Shown here: piece by piece, positions 1 to 8,232 of the stretch | How positions within the stretch are numbered: position 1 is the first letter of the stretch | Layout of the letters: each line of letters starts with the position of its first letter | Origin: Lachnospiraceae bacterium | GTDB lineage: Bacteria > Bacillota > Clostridia > Lachnospirales > Lachnospiraceae | Assembly: GCA_015057625.1 (NCBI GenBank) | Contig: SVDZ01000013.1 | Coordinates: 1 to 64,000 of the forward strand | Length of the DNA stretch: 64,000 bases | Direction of reading: 5' to 3' | Translations under genes and position numbers: made by a program | Notes under the pieces: generated by a model | What the model saw: only the letters and a program-made list of their open reading frames with translations | Told to the model about the DNA's origin: nothing | The model's database searches: none

Positions 1-30
1 GTAATTGACAAAATTATGACAAACTTAATT

Positions 31-131
31 TACCTACCAAATGGTAAATATATTAGTTTGGAAGGTAATTGATAACATATTAACAAATTTACCTTACCTT
101 CCAATGCAAGAAAAAACTTAAATGGAAGGTA
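31..131. repeat. Duplicated inverted repeat upstream of valS
   Basis: Two inverted repeats built on the word TACCTTCCA/TGGAAGGTA lie exactly 64 bp apart. The first pairs TACCTACCA (31-39) with TGGAAGGTA (59-67) with one mismatch. The second pairs TACCTTCCA (95-103) with TGGAAGGTA (123-131) perfectly. Neither has a T-tract typical of a terminator, and no T-box sequence such as AGGGTGG is visible before valS. A protein-binding site or RNA element controlling valS is possible. The rest of 1-204 is AT-rich with no other clear feature. Confidence 0.5.
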
Positions 132-204
132 AAATGGTAAAATATAGTTTTAAAAAGTATGGTTTTCGAAACATAGCATCATCATAAGAAAAGAGGAGAG
201 TAAG

Positions 205-2844
205 ATGAAGGAATTGGAAAAAAATTATAATCCTGCCGAAATTGAAGACAGACTTTACAGTAAGTGGCAGGAGAAGAAGTATTTTCACGCAGAAGTAAAC
301 AGAAGTAAGAAGCCATTTACTATTGTGATGCCACCACCAAATATCACAGGTCAGCTTCATATGGGACATGCCCTTGATAACACTATGCAGGATATCTTAA
401 TCAGATTTAAGAGAATGCAAGGATTTGAGACTTTGTGGCTCCCGGGAACAGACCACGCATCTATCGCAACAGAGGCTAAGATTGTTGAGAAGATGAGAGA
501 AGAAGGAATCTCTAAAGAAGATATCGGAAGAGATGGATTCTTAGAGAGAGCTTGGGAGTGGAAGAAACAGTACGGTGGACGTATTGTATCCCAGCTTAAG
601 AAAATTGGTTCTTCATGTGATTGGGACAGAGAGAGATTTACTATGGATGAAGGCTGTAATGAAGCTGTTAAAGAAGTATTTGTAAATCTCTACAACAAAG
701 GACAGATTTATAAGGGTGAGAGAATTATCAACTGGTGTCCTCATTGTCTTACATCAATTTCTGACGCAGAGGTTGAGTACGAGGATCAGGCTGGTAAGTT
801 CTGGCACTTAAGATACAAACTTGCTGATGGAAGCGGATATGTTGAGCTTGCTACAACAAGACCGGAGACATTGCTTGGTGATACAGCTATCGCAGTAAAC
901 CCAAATGATGACAGATACAAAGATATCATCGGAAAAACAGTTATCCTTCCAATTGTTGGAAGAGAGATTCCGGTTGTTGCTGATGATTATGTAGGTATTG
1001 ATTTTGGTACAGGTGTAGTTAAGATTACTCCTGCACATGACCCTAACGATTTTGAAGTTGGTTTGAGACATAACCTTCCTATTATCAATGTAATGACGGA
1101 TGATGCAAAGATTACTGAGGATTATCCAAAGTATGCCGGAATGGATCGTTACGAGGCAAGAAAAGCTATCGTTGAAGATTTAGAGGCAGAGGGTGCTCTC
1201 GTTAAGATTGAAGACCATGATCATAACGTAGGAACATGTTACAGATGTCACACTACAATCGAGCCAAGAGTTTCAAAACAGTGGTTCGTTAAAATGGAAG
1301 AACTTGCAAAACCTGCTATTGAAGCAGTTAAGAAAGGTGACACTAAGTTTGTTCCCGGATACTTTGACAAGACATATTTCCACTGGTTAGAGAACATTCG
1401 TGACTGGTGTATTTCAAGACAGCTTTGGTGGGGACATCAGATTCCTGCATTCTACTGTGATGACTGCGGTGAGATGGTTGTTACAAAAGACGACAAGGCT
1501 GTATGTCCAAAATGTGGAAAAGAAATGAGACAGGATCCAGACACACTTGATACATGGTTCTCATCAGCATTATGGCCATTCTCAACACTTGGCTGGCCAA
1601 ACAAGACAGAGGAGATGGATTATTTCTATCCAACAAGTACACTTGTAACAGGATATGATATCATTCCTTTCTGGGTAATGAGAATGATGTTCTCAGGCTT
1701 AGAGCACACAGGAGAAGTTCCGTTTGATACAGTATTAATTCACGGTCTTGTTAGAGATTCACAGGGACGTAAGATGAGTAAGTCTCTTGGAAATGGTATT
1801 GATCCATTAGAGGTTATTGATAAGTTTGGTGCAGACGCACTTAGATTTACACTTATTACAGGTAATGCTCCTGGTAACGATATGCGTTTCTATTGGGAGA
1901 GAATTGAAGCTAGCAGAAACTTTGCAAATAAAGTTTGGAATGCTTCACGTTTCATTATGATGAATATGCCTGAGGAAGGAATTGATTTAAATAACAAGCC
2001 TTCTAATCTTACAGATGCAGATAAGTGGATTTTATCTAAGGTAAATACTCTTGCAAAAGATGTTACAGAAAACCTTGATAAATATGAACTTGGTATCGCA
2101 GCAGATAAGATTTATGAATTCATCTGGGAAGAGTTCTGTGACTGGTACATTGAGATGGTTAAACCGCGTCTTTACAATGACGAAGACGATACAAAGAACG
2201 CAGCACTTTGGACATTAAAGAAAGTTCTTATAGATGCACTTAAGATGCTTCACCCATACATGCCATTCGTTACAGAAGAAATCTTCTGTACATTACAGGA
2301 TGAGGAAGAGTCAATTATGATTTCTGAATGGCCAAAATACACAGAAGAATTTGTTTTCGCTTCAGAGGAAAAAGCTGTTGAGACTATCAAGGAAGCGGTT
2401 AGACTTATCAGAAATACAAGAGCTGAAATGAATGTTAAGCCAAGCAAGAAGGCAAAAGTTTTTGTTGTTTCAGATGATGCCGATACAAGAAGCATTTTCG
2501 AAAACGGTAAAGTATTCTTTGCCACACTTGGCAGTGCATCAGAAGTAGTTATTCAGAATGATAAGGCAGGAATTGATGATGATGCAGTATCTGTTGTAAT
2601 TCCAAATGCAGTAATATATATGCCATTTGCTGAACTTGTTGATATCGAGAAAGAAATCGAGAGACTTGAAAAGGAAGTCGCAAGACTTGAGAAAGAACTT
2701 GCAAGAGTTAACGGAATGTTAAGCAATGAAAAATTTGTTAGCAAAGCTCCTGAAAAGAAAATCAATGAGGAAAAAGAAAAACAGGCAAAATATACTCAGA
2801 TGATGGAACAGGTTAAAGCACAGTTGGCAAATCTTAAGAAGTAA
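205..2844 (+). CDS. valS: Valyl-tRNA synthetase
   Basis: Class I aminoacyl-tRNA synthetase that charges tRNA-Val with valine in the cytoplasm. The protein is 879 aa, the usual length. The HIGH-type signature reads PPPNITGQLHMGHA near residue 43, and KMSKS lies near residue 528. Between them are the CP1 editing region (TTRPETLLGDTA) and a Cys-rich zinc-binding stretch (CDDCGEMVV...CPKCGK) near residues 420-440. The C-terminal ~70 residues are Glu/Lys-rich and form the family's coiled-coil arm. The ATG follows an AGAGGAGAG ribosome-binding site. The gene stands alone, with non-coding DNA on both sides and duplicated inverted repeats upstream. Confidence 0.97.
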   Translation: MKELEKNYNPAEIEDRLYSKWQEKKYFHAEVNRSKKPFTIVMPPPNITGQLHMGHALDNTMQDILIRFKRMQGFETLWLPGTDHASIATEAKIVEKMREEGISKEDIGRDGFLERAWEWKKQYGGRIVSQLKKIGSSCDWDRERFTMDEGCNEAVKEVFVNLYNKGQIYKGERIINWCPHCLTSISDAEVEYEDQAGKFWHLRYKLADGSGYVELATTRPETLLGDTAIAVNPNDDRYKDIIGKTVILPIVGREIPVVADDYVGIDFGTGVVKITPAHDPNDFEVGLRHNLPIINVMTDDAKITEDYPKYAGMDRYEARKAIVEDLEAEGALVKIEDHDHNVGTCYRCHTTIEPRVSKQWFVKMEELAKPAIEAVKKGDTKFVPGYFDKTYFHWLENIRDWCISRQLWWGHQIPAFYCDDCGEMVVTKDDKAVCPKCGKEMRQDPDTLDTWFSSALWPFSTLGWPNKTEEMDYFYPTSTLVTGYDIIPFWVMRMMFSGLEHTGEVPFDTVLIHGLVRDSQGRKMSKSLGNGIDPLEVIDKFGADALRFTLITGNAPGNDMRFYWERIEASRNFANKVWNASRFIMMNMPEEGIDLNNKPSNLTDADKWILSKVNTLAKDVTENLDKYELGIAADKIYEFIWEEFCDWYIEMVKPRLYNDEDDTKNAALWTLKKVLIDALKMLHPYMPFVTEEIFCTLQDEEESIMISEWPKYTEEFVFASEEKAVETIKEAVRLIRNTRAEMNVKPSKKAKVFVVSDDADTRSIFENGKVFFATLGSASEVVIQNDKAGIDDDAVSVVIPNAVIYMPFAELVDIEKEIERLEKEVARLEKELARVNGMLSNEKFVSKAPEKKINEEKEKQAKYTQMMEQVKAQLANLKK

Positions 2845-2904
2845 TAAATCTTTTTGTCAAAAAAAAGTTTGTTGTTGCTTTTTAGTTTTCTAATCGTTAT
2901 TATG

Positions 2905-2939
2905 TATATCAGATGGAGAATTATTTCCATCTGATATAT
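2905..2939 (+). terminator. Stem-loop after valS
   Basis: TATATCAGATGGA (2905-2917) pairs perfectly with TCCATCTGATATA (2927-2939), giving a 13-bp stem with a 9-nt loop. No clear U-tract follows; the next bases are TGCTTTAAAAGC. It is either a weak terminator or an mRNA 3'-end stabilising hairpin. The position 60 nt after the valS stop supports a 3'-end role. Confidence 0.45.
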
Positions 2940-3030
2940 GCTTTAAAAGCAGATTTTCATTATTTACAGAATGAGTATTTAAATATGGATATTTCATTAA
3001 TAATGATATGTATATAGATTGGAGATTAAT

Positions 3031-3174
3031 ATGTTAAATTTCGAAGAAGAAGTAAAAAAATTTCATCCAAGTCTAGAGATAGATGATGCAGAAGATGCTA
3101 TTTACAATAGCCATGTTTCAGATATCACTGATATTTTAGTAGAAATGCTTAATGAAATCAGAGGCGCTAAATAG
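3031..3174 (+). CDS. Small acidic hypothetical protein, 47 aa
   Basis: A 47-codon ORF begins with ATG seven bases after GGAG and ends 19 bp before the next gene, which reads in the same direction. The product is acidic and predicted helical: it starts MLNFEEEVKKFHPSLEIDDA, continues with DITDILVEMLNEI and ends RGAK. It has no signal peptide, Cys or membrane segment. Codon use resembles the neighbours. I do not recognise the family. The good ribosome-binding site, the spacing and the amphipathic composition argue that it is a real small gene, probably co-transcribed with the downstream TPR gene. Function is unknown. Confidence 0.6.
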   Translation: MLNFEEEVKKFHPSLEIDDAEDAIYNSHVSDITDILVEMLNEIRGAK

Positions 3175-3193
3175 TTAACAGGGATGGTATATT

Positions 3194-4609
3194 ATGATTT
3201 GTTTTAATTGTGGTAATATTCTGACTAACAGTGATTATTGTAGTCATTGTGGGATGGATGTAAGTATATACAAAAGAATAGTTAAACTGTCTAATGCTTA
3301 TTACAATGCGGGACTTATCAAGGCTCAGAACAGAGACTTGTCAGGTGCAGCAGATGCACTTAACCGCTGTATCAAGCTCAATAAAAGACAGATTGATGCC
3401 AGAAATCTTTTAGGTCTCGTTTATTTCGAGATGGGAGAGACAGTGCAGGCGTTCAGAGAGTGGGTAGTCAGTCTCAATATTCAGCAGGACAATAACGGAG
3501 CTGAAAAGTATCTTGCCGCTATTCAGGCAGACAAGAACAAGATGGACGAACTCAATCACACTATCAGAAAGTTTAATGTTGCACTTGCTTATGCACAAAA
3601 CGGAACCGAGGATATGGCGATTATCCAGCTTAAAAAGATTCTCACACAGAATCCAAACCTTGTAAAAGGTCATCAGCTGCTTGCTCTTTTATATTTAAAG
3701 CAGGGTGAGTACGAGAGAGCTAAAAAGTCTATCTTGAAGGCATTAAAGATTGACAAGTGCAATGCCTTAAGCACTAATTACTTGAGAGAAATTAACAAGT
3801 GCATAGATGATGAGAGAAAGAATGATCCTGAAGAACGCAACAGAAGAAGACGTGCAAACAGAGGATTGATTCTTGACAGAGAGTACTTAAGCGGAAATGA
3901 TGTTATTATTCCAAAGAACAGTTTCAGGGAAGCATTCTCAAGTGCTCAGACCATACTTCATATTGCGCTTGGTCTTGTGCTTGGTGCGTGTCTGGTTTAT
4001 TTCATTGTAACACCGGCCAGACTTTCTCATTCAGCTGACCTCGCTTCAGATGTGAAGACAGATTACGAGCAGAAGATTGCAATCAAAAATTCTACCATTT
4101 CGGAACTGCAAAGACAGGTTGATGATTTGGAAGCAGAGAAGAATGAAGCACAGGAAAATTTGGAAAATTATAAGGGTAAGACAGGTTCTACAGTTGATAA
4201 TTATTCAAATTTACTTAGGGCAGTCGAGAGTTATATTGATGAAGAATATACAAAGAGTATAGAGTATCTTGGAAAAATCGATGAATCAATAAAGATGAAT
4301 TCCAAGGCGTTTGATGCTCTTTTAGAAAAAATGAATACAGAACTTGCAGATGAACTTGCTACTACGTATTTCAATAATGCAAAAGCAGCACAGAATCGCG
4401 GTGATATAGAAGAATGTATCGAGTGGTACCAGAAAGCTATCGCTGCGGATGGTTCAAATGATGAAGCTTATTATCGTCTTGGTTGGGTTTACAGTCAGAA
4501 TGGAAAGACTAAGAAAGCCCAGGAAATGTTCCAAAAGATTGTTAACAACTTCCCTGGCTCAGAGTATTACGAAGATGCCAGAAAGCAGGTTACAAGCGAA
4601 GATGATTAA
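3194..4609 (+). CDS. Zinc-ribbon / TPR membrane protein
   Basis: The 471-aa protein opens with a zinc ribbon (CFNCG...CSHCG, Cys 3, 6, 16 and 19). A first block of TPR-like helical repeats follows (residues ~30-205), then a basic stretch (RNRRRRANRG) and one membrane segment at about residues 254-274. A coiled coil rich in Gln/Glu comes next (~285-335), and a second TPR block runs to the end (EAYYRLGWVYSQNGKTKKAQ). The layout suggests a cytoplasmic TPR domain and an outside TPR domain joined by one membrane pass, a scaffold rather than an enzyme. The start follows GGGATGG. A strong terminator lies 17 nt after the stop. The exact partner is unknown. Confidence 0.8.
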   Translation: MICFNCGNILTNSDYCSHCGMDVSIYKRIVKLSNAYYNAGLIKAQNRDLSGAADALNRCIKLNKRQIDARNLLGLVYFEMGETVQAFREWVVSLNIQQDNNGAEKYLAAIQADKNKMDELNHTIRKFNVALAYAQNGTEDMAIIQLKKILTQNPNLVKGHQLLALLYLKQGEYERAKKSILKALKIDKCNALSTNYLREINKCIDDERKNDPEERNRRRRANRGLILDREYLSGNDVIIPKNSFREAFSSAQTILHIALGLVLGACLVYFIVTPARLSHSADLASDVKTDYEQKIAIKNSTISELQRQVDDLEAEKNEAQENLENYKGKTGSTVDNYSNLLRAVESYIDEEYTKSIEYLGKIDESIKMNSKAFDALLEKMNTELADELATTYFNNAKAAQNRGDIEECIEWYQKAIAADGSNDEAYYRLGWVYSQNGKTKKAQEMFQKIVNNFPGSEYYEDARKQVTSEDD

Positions 4610-4626
4610 GTTTATGTTATGTACGA

Positions 4627-4654
4627 AAGAGGAGACCGAGAGGTCTCCTCTTTT
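4627..4654 (+). terminator. Intrinsic terminator after TPR gene
   Basis: AAGAGGAGACC (4627-4637), loop GAGA and GGTCTCCTCTT (4642-4652) form an 11-bp perfect stem that runs into TTTT. It separates the TPR gene from the spoIIA operon. Confidence 0.88.
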
Positions 4655-4727
4655 GCTATCTACGATGAGCAAAATGAAAATTGAGTGGAATACCGACCAC
4701 TCTACAAGTGAATAACAGGGAGGTTTT

Positions 4728-5048
4728 ATGACTACACAATATGAAATTAAGGGGGATACATTGATTATTTATGCACCCCATGAAATTGACCATCATTCAG
4801 CGTCAGTTATTATTGAATATTCTGATATTTATATTGCAAAAAATAATATAAAAAATATGACTATTGATTTTGAAAACACAGCATTTATGGATAGTTCCGG
4901 AATCGGAATAGTCATTGGAAGGTATAAGATTATTAAACGTTTTGGAGGAAGACTGACACTTAAAAATATGAATAAAAATATAGAGAGAATGTTTGAAATA
5001 TCAGGTGTGAAAAAATTGTTGGAGGATAGTTGCGAATATGGGAGATAA
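4728..5048 (+). CDS. spoIIAA: Anti-sigma-F factor antagonist SpoIIAA
   Basis: A STAS-domain protein of 106 aa. In the known pathway, dephosphorylated SpoIIAA binds SpoIIAB and frees sigma-F in the forespore. The family signature FMDSSGIGIVIGRYK is intact. Ser56, the first Ser of DSSG, aligns with B. subtilis Ser58, which SpoIIAB phosphorylates. The start has the ribosome-binding site CAGGGAGG. The coding end overlaps spoIIAB by 11 nt, which suggests translational coupling. It is slightly shorter than the 117-aa B. subtilis protein at the C terminus. Confidence 0.95.
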   Translation: MTTQYEIKGDTLIIYAPHEIDHHSASVIIEYSDIYIAKNNIKNMTIDFENTAFMDSSGIGIVIGRYKIIKRFGGRLTLKNMNKNIERMFEISGVKKLLEDSCEYGR

Positions 5049-5550
5049 TTATGGAGATAATAGAGTACATAGAAATATGATGAGAATGGAATTTGACAGT
5101 ATTTCAAACAATGAGTCGCTGGCGAGGATGGCAGTGGCGAGTTTTATATTGCCATTGAATCCTACACTTGACGAGATAAATGATGTGAAAACTGCGGTGT
5201 CGGAGGCTGTGACAAATTCAATAATCCACGGTTATGAAAAATTTAAGGGGACGGTATTCCTAAAATGCGAAAGGCGAGATGATTTGATTATAGTTACAAT
5301 CAAAGATAACGGAGTGGGTATAGAGAATGTGGAGAAAGCAATGGAACCTCTTTATACTACCAAGCCTTTTGAAGGAAGGGCAGGAATGGGATTTATGTTT
5401 ATGGATGTGTTTATGGATGATTTAGATGTCCAATCTTCAAAAGGATACGGAACTACAGTTACTATGAAAAAGAGAATAGGCAGACGTGGGCAGAATGAGA
5501 GGTCTGAATGTGGAGACATTGGAACTGATCATGAATGCTCAAAAGGGTAA
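5038..5550 (+). CDS. spoIIAB: Anti-sigma-F factor / serine kinase SpoIIAB
   Basis: A GHKL-fold kinase that holds sigma-F inactive and phosphorylates SpoIIAA. The N box (VSEAVTNSIIHGY; Glu56, Asn60), G1 box (DNGVGI, 90-95) and G2 box (GRAGMGF, 113-119) are all present. At 170 aa it is longer than the usual ~146. About 13 extra residues precede the usual MRMEF start, and ~20 extra residues at the C terminus (RRGQNERSECGDIG...) come from reading into sigF. The 5038 ATG has GGAGG 12 nt upstream. In-frame ATGs at 5077 and 5080 would give the canonical N terminus but lack a good ribosome-binding site. Confidence 0.94.
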   Translation: MGDNYGDNRVHRNMMRMEFDSISNNESLARMAVASFILPLNPTLDEINDVKTAVSEAVTNSIIHGYEKFKGTVFLKCERRDDLIIVTIKDNGVGIENVEKAMEPLYTTKPFEGRAGMGFMFMDVFMDDLDVQSSKGYGTTVTMKKRIGRRGQNERSECGDIGTDHECSKG

Positions 5551-6265
5551 TAGTTATTTTCGCGAAAAAGTTGTTGAAGAAAATATGGGTCTCGTCTATA
5601 CCGTGGTCAGACGATTTACGGGGCGGGGCTTAGAAATGGAAGATTTAATTCAACTAGGCTGTATTGGTCTAATAAAAGCGATTGATAAATTTGACAATTC
5701 TTTCGGAGTTAAATTTTCAACTTACGCAGTGCCAATGATAACCGGAGAAATACGAAGATTTTTGAGAGATGACGGAATAATAAAAATAAGCAGGACCATT
5801 AAGGAAAATCAGATTGCAATTTTTAATTGCACGGAAAAATTGAGACAAAAAAACGGACAGGATCCCACGTTGGAAGAAATATCTTTGAGTACGGGACTGT
5901 CGCCGGAAGAAATTGTTGTTGCCACTGAGGCAAAGAGTGAAGTTGAGTCCTTAAATAAAGTTATATATCGGGGAGACAGTGGAGATATAAGTCTGGAAGA
6001 TAAACTAGAGGATGACAAAAATGAAAATGAAATATTGATAAACAGACTTCTGGTGGAACAGTTGATTAGCAGGTTAAATGACTTTGAAAAGAAAATTATC
6101 AGGATGAGGTATTTTGAAAATATGACGCAGACTCAGGTGGCGGTGGAGATAGGAACTTCACAGGTGCAGGTGTCTAGAATGGAGAAAAGAATATTGTTGA
6201 AGCTACGCCGGGATGCACTGGGAGAATGTGAGAAGGATAATAAAAAAGTACCGGTGAATACGTGA
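5486..6265 (+). CDS. sigF: RNA polymerase sporulation sigma factor SigF
   Basis: The sigma-70 family factor that opens forespore-specific transcription. Region 2 is clear (DLIQLGCIGLIKAIDKFD, then FSTYAVPMITGEIRRFLRDDG), and region 4 ends in a helix-turn-helix (MTQTQVAVEIGTSQVQVSRMEK). Length is 259 aa from the GTG at 5486, or 256 aa from the ATG at 5495; both are usable. Either start lies inside the 3' end of spoIIAB, an overlap of 65 or 56 nt, longer than the few bases usual in this operon. The C terminus matches the family length. Confidence 0.95.
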   Translation: MGRMRGLNVETLELIMNAQKGNSYFREKVVEENMGLVYTVVRRFTGRGLEMEDLIQLGCIGLIKAIDKFDNSFGVKFSTYAVPMITGEIRRFLRDDGIIKISRTIKENQIAIFNCTEKLRQKNGQDPTLEEISLSTGLSPEEIVVATEAKSEVESLNKVIYRGDSGDISLEDKLEDDKNENEILINRLLVEQLISRLNDFEKKIIRMRYFENMTQTQVAVEIGTSQVQVSRMEKRILLKLRRDALGECEKDNKKVPVNT

Positions 6266-6279
6266 ATATTTCTCAGAAT

Positions 6280-6308
6280 TTGTGGAATGCTATTGTTATA
6301 GTTATAAT
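6280..6308 (+). promoter_or_regulatory. Possible sigma-A-type promoter after sigF
   Basis: TTGTGG (6280-6285), 17 nt, TATAAT (6303-6308). The -10 is consensus and the -35 is weak. It would drive the small ORF at 6379 and spoVAA-AB-AC. A sporulation-sigma promoter would be expected here, but I found no good sigma-F or sigma-G match. Confidence 0.35.
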
Positions 6309-6378
6309 TTGTTTCAATTAAGCAAATGCTATTAGTCTTGAACAGAGTTCAGGTACAGAGTCTTTGGAGGTGAGGAAT

Positions 6379-6495
6379 ATGAAAAAGGTTATATGTTTTT
6401 CTCTGACACTTTTGTTTCTTGTTTTTGTTGTTGCTGTGGGCTGTTACTACAAAAGCAGTGAGACTGAAAAGAGTGTGGAGGCGACTTTAATTTAA
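6379..6495 (+). CDS. 38-aa lipoprotein-like small peptide
   Basis: A 38-codon ORF starts at an ATG behind a strong ribosome-binding site (GGAGGTGAGG). Its TAA is followed immediately by the ATG of spoVAA. The product has MKK, a hydrophobic stretch (residues 5-20), then A-V-G-C at 19-22, which resembles a lipobox, then a short polar tail (YYKSSETEKS...). It could be a tiny lipoprotein or a one-pass membrane peptide. The exact junction with spoVAA and the good ribosome-binding site argue that it is translated. Its place in a forespore operon suggests a role at the spore inner membrane, but this is inference. I recognise no named family. Confidence 0.6.
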   Translation: MKKVICFSLTLLFLVFVVAVGCYYKSSETEKSVEATLI

Positions 6496-7122
6496 ATGAG
6501 TGATACCCTTTATTTGAAAATGGAAAAGAGCGCAGAAGTGACAGAGCAAAAGGTTAGAGTTTCTGATATTGCTTCAGTATGGTGTAAAAACATAGGGATA
6601 ATGGAGAAATTTGCATCTATGAATGTGATGGATGAGAAACCTGAAACGGGACAGCGGTATATAGTTACAGCAATAAAAATTATCGAGATGGCGGAAAAAA
6701 AGTTTCCCACAGTTGAAATTTCAAATATAGGTGAGACGGAATGTGTTGTCGAGATAAAGAAACGGCAAAAACCCCATGGGTTATTTGAGTTTATTAAGGT
6801 TGTGTTTATTTGCTTTATTCTTTTTTGCGGAGCCGGTTTTTCTATAATGTCATTCAACAATGATGTGGATGTTGAGAGTCTGTTTGCCAATATCGCCAGA
6901 TCCACAGTTGCTGATGAAAATTTGGGAGAACAGATTATTAAACTATTTTATGCTTTAGGAATATTTGTTGGGATAACAGTTTTTTATAATCATTTCGGTG
7001 CAAGAAAACTGTCAAAAGATCCTACACCTATTGAGGTTGAGATGAGAGACTATGAGGAGAGTATTAACAAGGCTTTGATTGAGGGACGCCAAAGAAATGA
7101 CAGGAGAATGGATGTAAAATGA
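6496..7122 (+). CDS. spoVAA: Stage V sporulation protein AA
   Basis: A 208-aa protein with a soluble N-terminal ~95 residues (MSDTLYLKMEKSAEV...RVSDIASVWCK) followed by two membrane segments (about residues 101-118 and 149-166) and a charged C-terminal tail. This matches SpoVAA, part of the SpoVA complex known to move dipicolinic acid across the spore inner membrane. The ATG abuts the stop of the small ORF at 6379, and the 3' end overlaps spoVAB by 4 nt (ATGA), so it is translationally coupled on both sides. Confidence 0.88.
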   Translation: MSDTLYLKMEKSAEVTEQKVRVSDIASVWCKNIGIMEKFASMNVMDEKPETGQRYIVTAIKIIEMAEKKFPTVEISNIGETECVVEIKKRQKPHGLFEFIKVVFICFILFCGAGFSIMSFNNDVDVESLFANIARSTVADENLGEQIIKLFYALGIFVGITVFYNHFGARKLSKDPTPIEVEMRDYEESINKALIEGRQRNDRRMDVK

Positions 7123-7559
7123 ATTACTTATTATTGGCAGCCATTGGTATGGCGGGAGGAATAATAATTTCGGCCGGAGTGTTTGCGCTAATTACATCAA
7201 CTAAGCTTATGTCCCGTTTGGCAGGAAAAACGCATACCGGCAAATATGTTCGAGTGTATGAGGATTTTGTAATACTTGGAGGGTGTATTTTTAACTTTTT
7301 GTATGTTTATAAAGTGAATTTACGCTCGATTTTTTCATCCGGAATTTTTGAAAGATATGTGGGTGTTGCGGCAATTGGGACATTCGCGTTTTTCTTTGGA
7401 ATATTCACAGGATGTCTTGCGGTTGCCTTGGCAGAAGTTTTAAATGCAACAGCCATTTTTTCCAGAAGGGTAAAATTGCGAAAGGGAATGAGTTTTATAA
7501 TATTATTTGTTGCATTGGGAAAAGTGGCAGGAATACTTTTACAGTTTTTTTCAATTTGA
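7119..7559 (+). CDS. spoVAB: Stage V sporulation protein AB
   Basis: A 146-aa integral membrane protein with about four hydrophobic segments, in the SpoVAB family. It begins MNYLLLAAIGMAGGIIISAG and carries the conserved polar loop with VYEDFVILGG and, later, GCLAVALAEVLNA. It belongs with SpoVAA and SpoVAC in the dipicolinate channel of the spore inner membrane. The start overlaps the spoVAA stop. About 60 nt separate it from spoVAC, which has its own ribosome-binding site. Confidence 0.88.
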   Translation: MNYLLLAAIGMAGGIIISAGVFALITSTKLMSRLAGKTHTGKYVRVYEDFVILGGCIFNFLYVYKVNLRSIFSSGIFERYVGVAAIGTFAFFFGIFTGCLAVALAEVLNATAIFSRRVKLRKGMSFIILFVALGKVAGILLQFFSI

Positions 7560-7620
7560 GAAAAATCGACAGCAACATTCTCAAAAAAATGTAACAGTAT
7601 CAAAAAAGGAAGAGGTCAAT

Positions 7621-8121
7621 ATGAGCAATAATATGGATAGTGGTATAAATAAAAATGAAAACAGTGAGGAGACAGTCTTTGGCCAAAAATATAGCGACTA
7701 TGTTAAGGGCGTAACTCCAACTACCAGCCTGTCTAAAAATATGTTTTGGGCATTTGTGGTGGGCGGAAGCATTTGCCTCATGGGCCAGGTTATATTGGAA
7801 GTGTTTAAGGCTATGGGAGTGGGCCAGGAGGATGCAGCGGCTTACACAACTATTATTCTCATTCTTGAAAGTGTAATTCTCACGGCATTGAATGTATATC
7901 CGGTAATAGGAAAAATTGGAGGAGCGGGAGCACTCGTGCCAATCACAGGATTTGCAAATTCGGTAGCAGCGCCGGCAGTGGAATTCGGCGTTGAAGGGCA
8001 AGTGTATGGAGTTGGTGTGAGAATATTTTCCATAGCAGGGCCGGTAATATTGTATGGGATTTTTAGCTCTTGGATTTTTGGAATAATATATCTACTCGCA
8101 GGGGATATCAGTTTATTCTAA
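7621..8121 (+). CDS. spoVAC: Stage V sporulation protein AC
   Basis: A 166-aa membrane protein. The core (FWAFVVGGSICLMGQ..., GGAGALVPITGFANSVAAPAVEF) is the SpoVAC signature. In B. subtilis SpoVAC is a mechanosensitive channel for dipicolinic acid. I chose ATG 7621 because GGAAGAGG lies 6-7 nt upstream; an in-frame extension back to 7507 has no ribosome-binding site and overlaps spoVAB. The expected next genes, spoVAD and spoVAE, are not adjacent. They appear at 19.6 kb, and a DUF362/hyd operon follows here instead. Confidence 0.93.
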   Translation: MSNNMDSGINKNENSEETVFGQKYSDYVKGVTPTTSLSKNMFWAFVVGGSICLMGQVILEVFKAMGVGQEDAAAYTTIILILESVILTALNVYPVIGKIGGAGALVPITGFANSVAAPAVEFGVEGQVYGVGVRIFSIAGPVILYGIFSSWIFGIIYLLAGDISLF

Positions 8122-8160
8122 TTCGATAAATAAAAAATTGTGATATTAAAGTGCTTTTCG

Positions 8161-8169
8161 TGGTATTAT
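8161..8169 (+). promoter_or_regulatory. Possible extended -10 before DUF362-hyd operon
   Basis: TGGTATTAT resembles an extended -10. The only TTG box nearby (TTGTGA, 8138) is 20 nt away, too far for a standard spacer. The gap 8122-8232 has no clear terminator, so the downstream operon could also be read through from spoVAC. Confidence 0.28.
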
Positions 8170-8232
8170 AAATATATGCTTATATGTGCTGGTGAGTGAA
8201 AACAAACTTAATATAAGAACAGGAGGGCGATT

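Noticed and set aside
1..204. T-box riboswitch before valS
   Set aside because: No T-box sequence (AGGGTGG...), specifier loop or terminator/antiterminator pair is visible; only inverted repeats are present.
4685..4713. Sigma-H promoter for spoIIAA
   Set aside because: A GGAATA...GTGAAT pair exists, but transcription would start inside the ribosome-binding site.
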